The notes beneath the pieces are model-generated. The model had not been told where the DNA came from, did no database searches, and saw only the letters and a list, made by a program, of their open reading frames with translations. From Paralichthys olivaceus (lineage: Eukaryota; Chordata; Actinopteri; Pleuronectiformes; Paralichthyidae): 64,000 nt of DNA. Of this stretch, positions 37,460 to 49,188 are shown piece after piece. The DNA lies in contig NC_091093.1 of NCBI RefSeq assembly GCF_024713975.1, positions 21,796,001 to 21,860,000 of the forward strand, given 5' to 3'. Every line of letters starts with the position of its first letter. The first letter of the stretch is position 1. Position numbers and translations under genes: made by a program.

Positions 37460-40400
37460 CTAAGTTCCTTCTGAACGAGGTGAACCACTGATGGTGCTGC
37501 AGCCGGAGCTGAACAGTCGATCAGCATGTTTGTGTGCGTGTAGAAGCAGGACCTGTGCGTTCTGGACGGCCTTAGACTTCTGCAGCATTTCTCCCAGTCT
37601 TCGTGCAGTGGCTTCAGAGTCACTGTCTGCTATATTTTTTTTCATTGTCTGAGGAAAACAAAAAACAAATATCCAGCACTACTGTGTGATTGTGTCTTTG
37701 TGTAGCTGATCAGATCAATATGACAACATAAGATAAGATTCCTCTTTTTGGTCCCACACACAGCATGCAACATGCAAACATGTGGAAATTTGAGCTCTGT
37801 ATTTAACCCATCCATGTGAACGGAGCACACACGAAACACAATCCACACAGTGACCACACACGGAACAGTGTAATAAAACTCCACATGTCATGTTCTGTCT
37901 GTGCCTCACATGAAACAGATTTAATTCATGTGAGATTCCAAAGAAGTTACAAGGAAAGAAAAGCTGGCTCAGACATTTTTACAGCAACAATATGAATGGC
38001 TCAAATGGTAACATGTATTGAGCAATAGGAACAAGTCAAGCGCAGAGTAGATTGTGAAAGAGTGTTTTGTGCACCACTCACCTCTGATGAAGTTTTGTGT
38101 TTTTGTGGCGGATGCGGCGGAAGGTTAAGAACTGCCTGTTGCCTTATCTGTAAACTCTGTGTTTACACAGGAAGAAATGTTCTGCGTAAGTAAATTATCA
38201 TCTTTTTATCTCTCCCTTGAATCATTGAGATGATGATCAAATATGAAATTCTGCTTTATTGTGGTTCAAACTATTATGCTAGCTGAAAAATATATATTTC
38301 CTGTCCTTGCTGCTAAGACAAAGTTTCTCAAGAAAAATACTCATTACGTCAGACCCCACATTTCAGATAGGTTTTCACACGCTTTTCAACTGAGACAACA
38401 AGATCTGTTAAGACTCACTCATGTCCAACAGGCTGAGAGAAATACAACCACGTCTCTCTCTGGGTTACCTCAATTCTAACTTCTACAGTAATGAAATGGC
38501 CCATTAAATAAAGTCAAATCTCAAACACACAGGTCAGAGTTTGCCTTTTTACAACATAACATTTCTCGTCCAGACATATCTTTAGCTGCTGCTGTATTTT
38601 ATTATCCTGTCCAAAATGTGTGTTTCCTGTGTGGACATGAAAACAGGCAGCATACAAAAAACATATTCAAACTGAGAACTCTACCAAGTTTAACTGAATT
38701 AGTAAAGTCATTTATAGAGCAAGACATTGAAATCTAATAATATACTAACAGCTGGTATTAAAGGTTCAGGCCACATAAAGATTTATAGCATATTTCTTTG
38801 TAAGGTTGTGTCACTATGTTGCACCTCTTTAGCTTTCTCTTCCTCTTCCTCCACCTGGTTTCTCAGTACACTGCATGTGTGCTGTAAAGAGTTGGTCTGC
38901 TCCTCAGCATTCTCCAGAGCACGGACCACTGCCCGCAAGTCTTCCTGGTACAGACAACATGACAGAATGTTACACAATTTCCTTACGTATAAAATACATA
39001 ATTCATGAGAGCCCAACTGATATTGATTTTTGGGGGCTAGTACAGATATCAGGGAGTGAAATTTTCCAATTCAGATAAATCGACCTATATATACATTTTT
39101 ACTAAATTGGCAACGATTCCTTTGATGTCGCTTTACAATAAACTTTATAAGTTTATATATATATATATAATTCATCTTAATTGTATGAATTGTAGTTTTC
39201 TTTACCCCAGAAAAGGCCCTTTATATTCAAATACTTTATATTTACATCGAGGGAACCCTCTCCACGGAAGCCGCCATGTTTTTTACATTAGTCCAGACTG
39301 GACAATCAAACAACTTTTGAGTTTTTATGACAATTAAGGCTACCACAGTTTCTTTTTCATGTTTGGAAGGAGAGGGTGAGGTGAGGGGTGTTAAGCTGCA
39401 ACATGCAATTTCAACACTAGATATCCCAAAATTCTACACACTGTACCTTTAAAAAGAAAACATTAAATCACTTCCCAGAGACCAAAGCAACACAAGTAAG
39501 AAAATCAACAAATCAACAATAATTGTATATCATATTTTGCCCAACCAACTGGTAGAGAGGATTAATCAACATGTTTGTTTTGTTTGAGAAAAGATTGTTA
39601 AAACTGCTGCAACTAAATGTTCTATCAAATCAATTAATCATGTAACAGAACTAACTACTCTGTAAAACTACTGTCGCTAGCCCTCCCTGCAGACGACAGT
39701 GTTTCTCACCTCTAGTCGGCTCAAAGTCGACTTTCCAGCCAATGCCTTCTTGGTCTCCTCCTGGTGGTGGTGAGGTGAACTCTTCAAATCTTTTTGTTTC
39801 TGCACTGGAACTGTGAGCTGTGCACACTGAGCAAGGAACCTGAAAAAGTGAAATACATCAGCCAAAACAAAAGTACGACTAAGGAACAATCAATGTTTTT
39901 CCTCTTTACTTGTATGAAATAATGATGTTTACATCAATACAAGGTTAGGGAGAAGGGTGAGATGGTGATTTGATGTTCATTTATCAACTTTCACTGGAAT
40001 CAGAAAAATATGATCATGTATTAAGTTGAGTTTTTCCCCAAAATATGACTTATTGCTCAAATCAATGATCAATGAACAACAGAATACTTGCTTTTTGTTT
40101 GACATATGTTGAGTTTTGTTTAATTATAATGTGTAACAGTGGAACACAGTTCACTGAGGTGAAGAGTAACTTATTTTTCAACATCTCCTGTTTATTAATT
40201 GGCATCATTTACCAATCTGAAATCACTATAATTGAATTGGTTATCTTATATAAAATACAATAAAAAAATCTTTACTCGAGGTGTGTCTAGCTCACTGTAC
40301 AGCCGTGCAAAGTTTTATGTTTAAATTCAATAAAAATCATTATATAAAAATGCAGGATACGGAAAAAAATATAATAGGTTCCTTGCATTATAATAGTTAA

Positions 40401-42808
40401 AATAGTCAATCAATGACTACTCTGAACACAGTATTGTGGTATTATGCTTATAGAAGACACTAGAAAATAAGTAATTCCAGAAAAACCTATTCACTATGCT
40501 GTTTAGCACAATGGATCTCATCATTAGATGTGTAACTGTAGCGGTTAGTACATGTAAAGACAGTTCATGTAATTTATTTATATCTCAAATTAACTTACTG
40601 CTTACCTGTTTTTCATCATGTTCAGATGTTCCTGGCTCTCTTTCTTATCTGTCCTCTTCAAAGCAAGAACAGCTCTGTTAACACGGAGAAAAGAAAGTAT
40701 CCTCGTAATGTTGACTTTGACTTGCTGTGTTAATAGATGGACACATTTATTTGGAATAGTGAACAACCCAGACACCATCTCCATACAGATTGAGGCGATC
40801 TAAATGGACAGAGGAGATCTGAGACTACCTTGGATGATGTCTTACTGCTACACTTTCAATCTAACACACTGAGCCCATGGGTCAAGTTCCTGCCTGATTT
40901 TGTGTTTTGTATTTGCTGTTGCCTGAATGTCAATTCTGCTAAATCTACCAAACAAGTGAGGGAATAAAAACTGTTCTGTTGTTTGTTGACACAATAATTC
41001 TGCAAGTTTTTAAAACTAATAAAGTAAAATATAAACATAGCATTAGCGTTTGAAGAAAGGCTAATTGTCATCGTCTGTTTGCTTTGGTTTTTGTTTTCTT
41101 GTCTTTTTGCATCAAAAATCATGTAAATACATAATTTACTAACGTTCGCATACATGGAACAGTATACCAGTTTGCACATACAGTGTATATGCCAAAATAA
41201 GTAAACAATGCTTTTCAGAGTAGCAACAAGAGCCTCACAGATGAACATTGAAACTCACAGGAGTGACAGGTCCATTATGTTCTCCAGAGCAATGATGCTG
41301 GACCGTGGCAACTGCTTCCAGTTATTTTGCCCTTTGGCTTTCTTTGCATTCGAAGAACCTTCAACTAATCCAGACACAAGAAAAACAAAAAAAGGACAAC
41401 TTCAGTGTAATTTGTTTGATTTGATAACCAAAGCCAGAATGAGATCCATCATTAACCCTGCATGTACTCATATCTTTACTAGGGGTGGGTAATAAAACAA
41501 TAATAATAAGTGTTACCAATTTATACATTTCATCAATAGCAATATAGCAAAAGTCCAATATATGCTGATTTAATACTTAAATAAATTGTGCAAGCAAATT
41601 GAGGAGGTATAACAATTGATTTATAAAGTGATTTGACAGTCTCTGCTCATAAAGACATTAAGCATCAATTTTAAACTTAGAAGAAGAAGAAGACATGTTG
41701 CCGAGAAACCCGGAAGAAGAAGAAGACATGCTGCTGAGAAACCGTGTAGAAGAAGAAGGAGAAGAAGACATGTTGCTGAGAAACCATGTAGAAGAAGAAG
41801 GAGAAGAAGACATGTTGCTGAGAAACCCAGAAGAAGAAGACATGTTGCTAAGAAACCCAGAAGAAGAAGAAGACATGTTGCTGAGAAACAGTGAAGAAGA
41901 AGAAGAGGACATGTTGCTGAGAAACCGTGTAGAAGAAGAAGGAGAAGAAGACATGTTGCTGAGAAACAGTGAAGAAGAAGAAGAGGACATGTTGCTGAGA
42001 AACAGTGAAGAAGAAGAAGAGGACATGTTGCTGAGAAACAGTGAAGAAGAAGAAGACATGTTGCTGAGAAACCCAGAAGAAGAAGACATGTTGCTGAGAA
42101 ACCCAGAAGAAGACATGTTGCTAAGAAACCCAGAAGAAGAAGAGGACATGTTGCTGAGAAACAGTGAAGAAGAAGAAGACATGTTGCTGAGAAACCCAGA
42201 AGAAGAAGAGGACATGTTGCTGAGAAACAGTGAAGAAGAAGAAGAAGACATGTTGCTGAGAAACAGTGAAGAAGAAGACATGTTGCTGAGAAACCCAGAA
42301 GAAGAAGAAGAAGACATGTTGCTGAGAAACAGTGAAGAAGAAGAAGACATGTTGCTGAGAAACAGTGAAGAAGAAGAAGACATGTTGCTGAGAAACAGTG
42401 AAGAAGAAGAAGAAGAAGACATGTTGCTGAGAAACAGTGAAGAAGAAGAAGCAGAAGACATGTTGCTGAGAAACAGTGAAGAAGAAGAAGCAGAAGACAT
42501 GTTGCTGAGAAACAGTGAAGAAGAAGAAGACATGTTTAGACAGCTCTCTCACCCTTCCTCTTCTGTGCTGCTCTTCTGTGGCTGCTCTCGTCCCTGAGCT
42601 CCAGGTCCTGAAGTAAACACAACACGAAGCATCAACAGTAGCTAACAGCTAACAGCTAACACAGACTGACACAAAACTGCAGACACGAGTCAACACTCAC
42701 CTGCTGTTGTGCTGTTTGTTGTTTCTTCGTCTCTTCCGTCGTCTTCCTCTTCTTCTTTAAACCAGGAGCTTTCGACGCCGCGCGGGTCGAGCCTCGCACA
42801 GGTTTCAT
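37460..42808 (-). CDS. cenpq: Centromere protein Q (CCAN kinetochore subunit)
   Basis: CENP-Q is part of the CENP-O/P/Q/R/U complex of the inner kinetochore and works mainly with CENP-U in chromosome alignment. Seven exons: 42701-42808, 42553-42607, 41259-41364, 40606-40674, 39710-39839, 38825-38944 and 37460-37648. Phases close to 258 residues (human 268). The basic N-terminus ([16 protein letters not shown]) is followed by [18 protein letters not shown], matching the human KTWQPLSKSTRDHLQTMM region. A coiled-coil stretch [14 protein letters not shown]...[17 protein letters not shown] ends in [11 protein letters not shown] (human EVEEEEERVKQ). The exon 6 donor is weak (GTGCAA). The last exon matches human poorly but is in phase with a good CCTCAG acceptor. 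Intron 2 carries the large minisatellite. Confidence 0.9.
39160..39453 (-). mobile_element. MITE-like DNA transposon remnant, copy 2
   Basis: On the minus strand the end reads AAAGGTACAGTGTGTAGAATTTTGG and continues TCTAGTGTTGAAATTGCATGTTGCAGC, matching the left end of the copy at 26388-26744. The far end decays into a TA repeat near 39160. It lies in cenpq intron 5. Confidence 0.65.
41681..42536 (+). repeat. Minisatellite of 24 units with a GAA-rich core, in cenpq intron 2
   Basis: About 24 tandem units of roughly 27-42 bp. Each contains GACATGTTGCTGAGAAAC followed by one of CCA, AGT, CGTGTA or CATGTA and a run of two to six GAA/GAG triplets. Every length change is a multiple of three, so the plus strand stays open for 300 codons (repeats of MLLRN-S/P-E(n)-D) and the minus strand for 291. 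On the cenpq-sense strand each unit reads (TTC)n-ACTGTTTCTCAG-CAACATGTC, a polypyrimidine tract followed by CAG. It is non-coding in the cenpq gene model. Confidence 0.95.
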
Positions 42809-43110
42809 GTCTGCTAGCTAGCTAGCTAACGACAGCGTAGATGTAAAGTAACGTGAAGTTAAAGTCAGGCTAAGCTAACATAAACAAACCCACACTAATG
42901 CAGCGGCTACAATAAGTTTGTTGTTTCGTTGTGTGAAGCAAAAAAAAGCCTCTAAAACAAGTTGCACATCGTTAAGACACAACTGTCGCAGACATCTTGG
43001 TGAAATTACTCGCTCGCCACCGAGCTGCTGTTCGCGCTGGTACTTTCGAATATCGCGCATGCGTGGAACCTGGTAAGATTTGTGGAGTCTCAGGCTCAAT
43101 GTGTTCCACC
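42809..43110 (-). promoter_or_regulatory. cenpq promoter with NRF1-like site
   Basis: CpG-containing sequence upstream of the cenpq ATG. A near-perfect NRF1 palindrome, CGCGCATGCGT, lies at 43054-43064. The likely transcription start is between it and 42808. Confidence 0.55.
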
Positions 43111-43324
43111 ACTCGTGTTAACCATGAAGATGGAAGCTGCTCGTGTTGAGATCAAGTTTAATATGTTGGGTCAATCATGTATATACAAACATGGCTCCGT
43201 CCAATGATACTACAGATAAATCACTGCATTTAACACGCCAGGATGAAAACGCTGCCTGTGAGGAAAAAGGCAGGGCAAAGAGAACCAAGACTATGTTATG
43301 GATTGAAGTGAATTAACATTATTT

Positions 43325-43374
<50 letters not shown>

Positions 43375-44179
43375 ATCTGTCCTAATGGAGACGTGAAGTA
43401 TAATGTGTCATTTAATATTATACAATATTTATCATTTGGCCAACCTTCATAAGTTATTTTTATTGATCGTATTGATATATTGTTGCTTTTATCTCTGATT
43501 TATAACGGAACCTTGGGTGCCGAGAAAGGCCCCTATAAATAAAATGTATTATTATTAATAACCCTGGAGCTCTCTGCTCATATATGACTCAACTTTGATA
43601 TCAGTGGCTTAAGGATTTCAATACCATCATATTCACGGTTCTTTACAATTCCTTTTCTTTGAAATCAAAATTTTTAAACTGAAAATGTTCATATAACATT
43701 TTCAAACTGTCTCAGAATGCAACATTGTGTTTTACTTTTATTGCAACAAATCACAGAGCACATACACGTGTAACCCTGACAACTGTTGCTACATGTAGCA
43801 GGATGAGAAGCATCTCTCTCATTCAATGAAATCTATCGTTCCTTCAGAGTTTTAGTGTACACAGAAGTAAATGCTTTCAATTTATTTTGTTTTTTATTGT
43901 TGTCACTTTAGCTGGTCAGTCAAACAAACACAAATCCAACATCGTCACAATACTTGAGTCAACATGTGCAACTGAAATACATATTTTATCTGTTTTTTCA
44001 AAGCAGAAAAATGGAAAACGCCTCTGTTTAACAAAAAGTATCATTGAGGCTGTAAAAACAAAGAAAATATGGAAGAAAAGTTTTCCAAATGTACAGAAAG
44101 TCAGGTTTCCAAAATGTAGACTCCTTCTTCAACAGTGTTGTCTGGATTGTGTGACAATGATTCTAGTCCCTCACGTCTG
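43111..44179. other. Interval between cenpq and mrpl16
   Basis: It contains a (TA)n microsatellite at about 43328-43369 and a LINE 3'-tail remnant at about 43495-43560 (GGTGCCGAGAAAGGCCCCTATAAATAAAATG followed by TATTATTATTAATA). The remainder would include the mrpl16 3' UTR. No gene is seen. Confidence 0.55.
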
Positions 44180-46129
44180 TCACACCCTCCCCGGGATGTG
44201 AAATTTGCCTGTGAAGCGTCCATGGTTGTGCAGGTCAAAGGGGCTGAGCACCTTCCTGATCCCCAGCATGTTGCCCTGCACTATCTGCTTAAAGGTCCAG
44301 GGGTTCTGGTTGTTCTGCTCCATATCAACCTGCTTCTGCTGCAGATCTGCTAGACTCTCTCTGCTCATGACCTGGAAAAACAAACAATAATAAAACATTT
44401 TAACGCAGAAATTAATTACAATTACAGTGTTCAAAAGAAATAAATTATATATTCTAGATGTTTGTAATCAAATGAAAATAAGTGAACCTCTTTCAGAACA
44501 CATTACATTTGTTGATATAGAAAATGGCAATGTAGATAGTGTATTTGTTTTCTCACCTTGGCAGGGAAAGGCAGCTTCTTTGCCACCTCAATCAAGATAT
44601 GCTGAACCTCCCCCAGCTCCACTTTTCCTCCCACCTCCACGATTAAACGACCGTAACGCACAGGCGTCACGTAGTGGTCGATGGCCCCCTTTCCTCCACC
44701 CATGCGCTGACCCAGACCTTTGCGTGTGATGGGCTTGTATGGACCATTGATGCGCCACCGGGCAAATGTAGTCCGGGAATCCATCTTGCGGTTGATGGTT
44801 AGACGGATCATCTCTATGTGACCCCAGTGTAGGTAACCCCCACCCATAGCCTAAACATCAGAGAGAGATAGAGGAAGAGGAACATTTCAGTTGAATGAAT
44901 GAATCAGTTAAAGATAGATACTTTTCAAAGACTTAAATGCTTCAAGCAGCTTTCACATTTCACCAGACAACAGTGTTTTCAGAGAATAAATGGACTCACC
45001 ACGATAGCGTACTGTCCTGTAGTGAAGGTATTTCCTCCCCTCGTCGGTCCTTGGATATCACGTAGCTTCTTCATCTCTTTTTTGGCCTTTTTTAGGTTGG
45101 GCACCTTGTTCATGAACTTCAGTTTAGGTTTCTCAGGCAGCACCACATCTTCACAGGTAAAAACAAAACAAGGAAACATGAGAACAACAATACTGAGATT
45201 CCAAAAAATCCAAAATCAAATAAATGATAAGATGATGAATAATTACCACTGTAGTCTGGAGGGATCTCATACGTCTTGAGGCCAGCAGCCAGGACTTTCA
45301 AGTGGCTGAACAAAGGACCTGTGGAATAAAGAACAGCATTGACATGATGTTTGGAAAAAGTAGCCAAATACAGAATGATCTTATGTTAATGCTTATTTAG
45401 CTCAGTTTATATTACAAGCCAACACAAATAAATCATTTGGATGATCAGATCGCTTACTTTTTTCTGTTCTATTTCTACTATAAGATTTAGACAATCGTGT
45501 TTAGGATTGTTTGGACTTCTAGTTTTCTGATTTATTGGAATATGTCGTAACTGTGTTTTTCAGCCTCATGAAGCTGTTTGTTAGAAACTCATCTATAGGG
45601 ACTGATGTTCTTCTGCCTCCACGTTAGAAATAGTTACTTGGTGTTAAGCTTTAACCCTAATGAGATATCTGTTTATATGTCGGTGAAGCACTTTGTAAAC
45701 CAGTTTTTTCAAAATTGATAAATAAATAAAGTGTAGCATTAATATCTTTATTTTTTCTTATAATTATTGTTGTTGTTGTTATGTCTCTTTATGACTTAGT
45801 TGCCATCCAAGTTTTGCATGCATTGCAAATACTGCACCAGATATTTGTTCTTTACTTTGTATATGTGTTAACTTATAATATAATCTTCACAGTTTCCTTC
45901 TATGTCTTTTTATCACTGTGGTTAAAACTTTGATTTATATGATGTTAGTTGGAGCGAGTAGCGTGGTGTTACATCTGTTTACTGAGGTATTTATTAATAT
46001 GCACGCTACCTGTTAAATGTAATAGGTGAATTCAGCACAGACAGTGTCAGTGTCGTTACCTTGTCGGTGACCGGAGGCTCTGCAGACTCCGGTTAATCCG
46101 CCCGCAGCGGCCTTGATGAGTGAAATCAT
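44180..46129 (-). CDS. mrpl16: Mitochondrial large ribosomal subunit protein uL16m
   Basis: MRPL16 sits in the mitochondrial 39S subunit near the peptidyl-transferase centre and tRNA path. Five exons: 46060-46129, 45247-45318, 45000-45148, 44557-44850 and 44180-44371, giving 258 residues with exact phases (human about 251). The N-terminus [23 protein letters not shown] is a plausible mitochondrial presequence. The L16/L10e core includes [35 protein letters not shown], then [21 protein letters not shown], the conserved glycine-rich loop of the family. Unlike bacterial L16 it carries a C-terminal extension ([14 protein letters not shown]...FHIPGRV), as animal MRPL16 does. Intron 1 (45319-46059) contains a LINE tail remnant at about 45663-45735. 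Confidence 0.96.
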
Positions 46130-46266
46130 GATGTTGGTGTTGAGCTGGACTCTATTAACACCGGACCGTCGCCTCCTGAGGTCGATACATGAACATTTTA
46201 TCCGCTGAATTAACTAAACTGTTGTGAACACGCTCTGAGGAAGGTCGCTGCCATTTCTGCTGCACC

Positions 46267-46274
46267 ACTTCCGG
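46267..46274 (+). promoter_or_regulatory. ETS/GABP-type site in mrpl16 promoter
   Basis: ACTTCCGG lies about 140 bp upstream of the mrpl16 ATG, with a second ETS-like CACTTCCTG at about 46299. GABP (NRF-2) sites are usual for nuclear genes of mitochondrial proteins. An identical octamer is present at the trmt10c promoter. Confidence 0.5.
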
Positions 46275-46329
46275 CAGTGTTCCGTCAGAAGAAGAGTCAC
46301 TTCCTGTCCGTCCGAACGTTTTTCACAAT

Positions 46330-47484
46330 AAAAGCCTTATCTCTATGACGCTACAGTATAAAGTGCAAAGAAGCCGGCTGCAATTTAATACATCATTTGT
46401 GCATCTATGTATTTCTTTTCATTTGTAAGTCAATAGTTCACATATTAATTCATACCTGCATGAAAGTTATTAACCGTCAAAACTGTTTTAAAAACTGTTG
46501 ATGTCATCTGTACTATAATTTTAGTGCATGTGCTCATTATGACACTGCACGAAGAGGTGTTTTAAATGTTTTTGTGCTAAACCTCAGTGAAAAACACATT
46601 TCTTAGAGCTTGCACGATAAAGCGATGTGATCACTGTAAACACAGTCCAGACAAAACGAGCTCCTCTTTACACAGAGAAACTGTAAACATTAACTCCAAA
46701 TAAACAGTTTACAGGAAGATATGAGAAAAACTCTAGTGCAAGGTAATATATAAAAGTTTATTGCCACAACATAGCATTTACATGGATAAATCAATTGTAT
46801 GTCTATGCTGATATACAGCTGATTTCCATGGGAAATATCAAAATACCACAAGACATTTTTCTTAAAAAAAAAGATTAAATTAGAACAAAGCTAAAGGGAT
46901 TCATTCATCTAAATTCACTTACTGTCCAAAAAACATGAACTAATGAGAAAACCATAAAACTGTCCTGCTGTTGATTCATTTGAATATGGGATCTTAAACA
47001 ACGTCCAATACATTGTCACATTCCTATATGTGAGTGTACACAGGAGTCCAGTGAAGTTTGAAAGAAGTAATAAAAAAGTTTCTGTTTACATTCTGCATTT
47101 CACAGAAATTGTTTGTATCCTTGCAAGACCAAAATTCTTTGAAACAATGAAAGACGCATTGTTAAAATCCATGTTTACAAGCTTTCACTTTACCTCATAA
47201 GAACCTTCATGTTACTGTTGAACAGTGACATTAATACTGTGCAGAAACTTCACAACCACACAGCAGAGAAGAGTAAGGGGTCATGTGCTGTTTAGCTTCT
47301 GTTGGAAAGTGCAGATATTTAATAAGGCTCCTAATCTGAAACACTTGAGATGAAAGCTTCTTCAGGCAGCTGCTTTGTATCTGAAATTTGAAGATGTTTC
47401 TCTGACTTAATCACTCAGCAGTAGTAGATGCCTCTCTGTAACAAAACATTATGATCGTAAGGCCACACAGTGGATGTGTTAAGT
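46330..47484. other. Interval between mrpl16 and txnl4b
   Basis: AT-rich DNA with no gene seen. It must include the mrpl16 5' flank and the txnl4b 3' UTR. Confidence 0.5.
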
Positions 47485-48679
47485 TTAAATTCCGTGATAG
47501 AGGAGATCATATTTGGGAATGTTCCGAGGGTCTATGGGACTCTGAACAATCATCTTTCCCCGCATGGCTCCTCTGTAAATGACTTCAATCAGATCCATGA
47601 AATCTTGCTTCGTCTTAAAACTGCCGACAAATTTGGTGTGATCTGGGGAGCTGAGAGAGAAAAAAGCAAAATTATTATCAACCAAACGTAAATCACTCTT
47701 TTCAAGTTTCATCATAGTGCTTTGCATCTGTGGTAATTTGACGTTTATAAGTTTTGATGTGAATTTGACAAAAAAAACTGATTGTAGCTGGATAGTGTCA
47801 CTTTAAATTAAAGATGAGATGTTTACTTAATAAATAAATTAGTCCATTAACAGAAAAATAATAAGCAACTATTTTGAAAACAGAGCAATAGTTTAAAATT
47901 TTTCAGGCTTCTTTGTCTTTGCCTCTCTTCATCATCAGCGATTGGTGACATGAACTTTGATTTCCTCTGTCCAGCACCAGCCTTCAACATCCGCCCACTG
48001 AAGCTTACTGATTCATCAGAAATAAATGATCAGCAAATTCATTGATGATTGAAATAATATATATATATTGTTACTTGTAAAACTCTCTGCAGCTTTAATT
48101 AATGTCTACATATAATGAATATACACCAATGACAAAGCAGTTTAAATATGTCAGTTTGGATTCAAGATGGACAATCGACTAATGCATCAAGAGAAGAAGA
48201 ATCAGTCGAGTAAAAACAAGGATTGAGTAGAAGTCGTCGCTCTTTTTCAGGTTTATTCTGACCAGAGAATCGAATATTGAGCAGCTCACTGACCCATAAT
48301 CCACCTTCATGTGCTGCCCGTTGAAGAAGAACACGGTGGAGGGGATGTAGCTGATGTCAAAGTATCTCGTGTAGATCGGAGCTTTGTCCACATCGACGAT
48401 GTAGATCGACGCCATGTTGCTGAGATCGTGGGAAGTTTTTGACAACTGCAAGAAGACAGACACGACAGATTAGCACATTAGCACAAACACACCGACTCGG
48501 AGCACAGGTTTTGTTTTGTTTTTTCTACATCAAATTTCGCTTCTTACAATCTCGTCGAGCTGGAGACAAATCGAGTCTTCGTCTCTGCCGAACCTCAGAA
48601 CTACGACTTTCTCCGCCACACATTTAATAACCTCATCTATGTCTTTTTTACAAGCTAATTTAGGCAAAAACAAACTCAT
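47485..48679 (-). CDS. txnl4b: Thioredoxin-like protein 4B (DIM2)
   Basis: TXNL4B is a thioredoxin-fold paralogue of the U5 snRNP protein DIM1/TXNL4A. It binds PRP6 and is linked to pre-mRNA splicing and cell-cycle progression. Three exons: 48548-48679, 48294-48445 and 47485-47650, giving 149 residues, exactly the human length. The start [18 protein letters not shown] is followed by [17 protein letters not shown], then [46 protein letters not shown] (in pieces) and the end [14 protein letters not shown]. The active-site CxxC of true thioredoxins is absent, as in the family. The exon 2 donor is non-ideal (GG|GTCAGT) but needed for frame and conserved sequence. Confidence 0.96.
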
Positions 48680-49188
48680 GCTAGCAGCTAAAGAAGCCTC
48701 TTATTCTGTTAACGAGAGGAAATTGCGTCACCACCGCTGTGCAACACTGTAAAACATCCACCTGGAAACAAAAGCTAATTCTTGTTACTGCAAACACAAA
48801 AATATATAAGAATTATTATTATTATTATCATGAGCTTAAACTAGAGTGACGTTTCACAGATGATGACACCTATATGGATTTTATATTGGTTTATCGTTTG
48901 GCTGCAGTAAGAGGGATACAAAAACACCAAGAGTTTTATTTCACTACGACACATTATAGCGCGACACCGTGCGGCAACGTGACCTTCCATTTATTTTTGA
49001 CAAGCATGGACACAGACCAGGTGAAGAGAAGTTCCTGGAAACTCAAGACGTGAAACACGGATCAGCTTTAACTTAGTTTTTTTTTTTTTTTATGAAATGT
49101 AAAAGAAACAGAGCTTCCTCCGTAACTTCCGGTGTTCCGTTTAAGTCATTCAACTCATAGAGGAAGTGTTTATTTCCTTTTCCTCGCG
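48680..49188. promoter_or_regulatory. Shared divergent promoter region of txnl4b and trmt10c
   Basis: The start codons of txnl4b (minus) and trmt10c (plus) are 509 bp apart, head to head. An ETS-type ACTTCCGG lies at 49125-49132, about 57 bp upstream of the trmt10c ATG, after an A/T run. The interval therefore likely holds both promoters. Confidence 0.6.

Noticed and set aside
41658-42597. 300-codon and 291-codon open frames on opposite strands
   Set aside because: Both are products of the triplet-based minisatellite; there is no non-repeat conserved domain, and the array lies in a well-supported cenpq intron. Not annotated as genes.
49132-49188. Upstream in-frame extension of trmt10c starting at GTG
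   Set aside because: There is no ATG in the extension; the first ATG at 49189 gives a good mitochondrial presequence, and the ETS site overlaps the supposed extension start.
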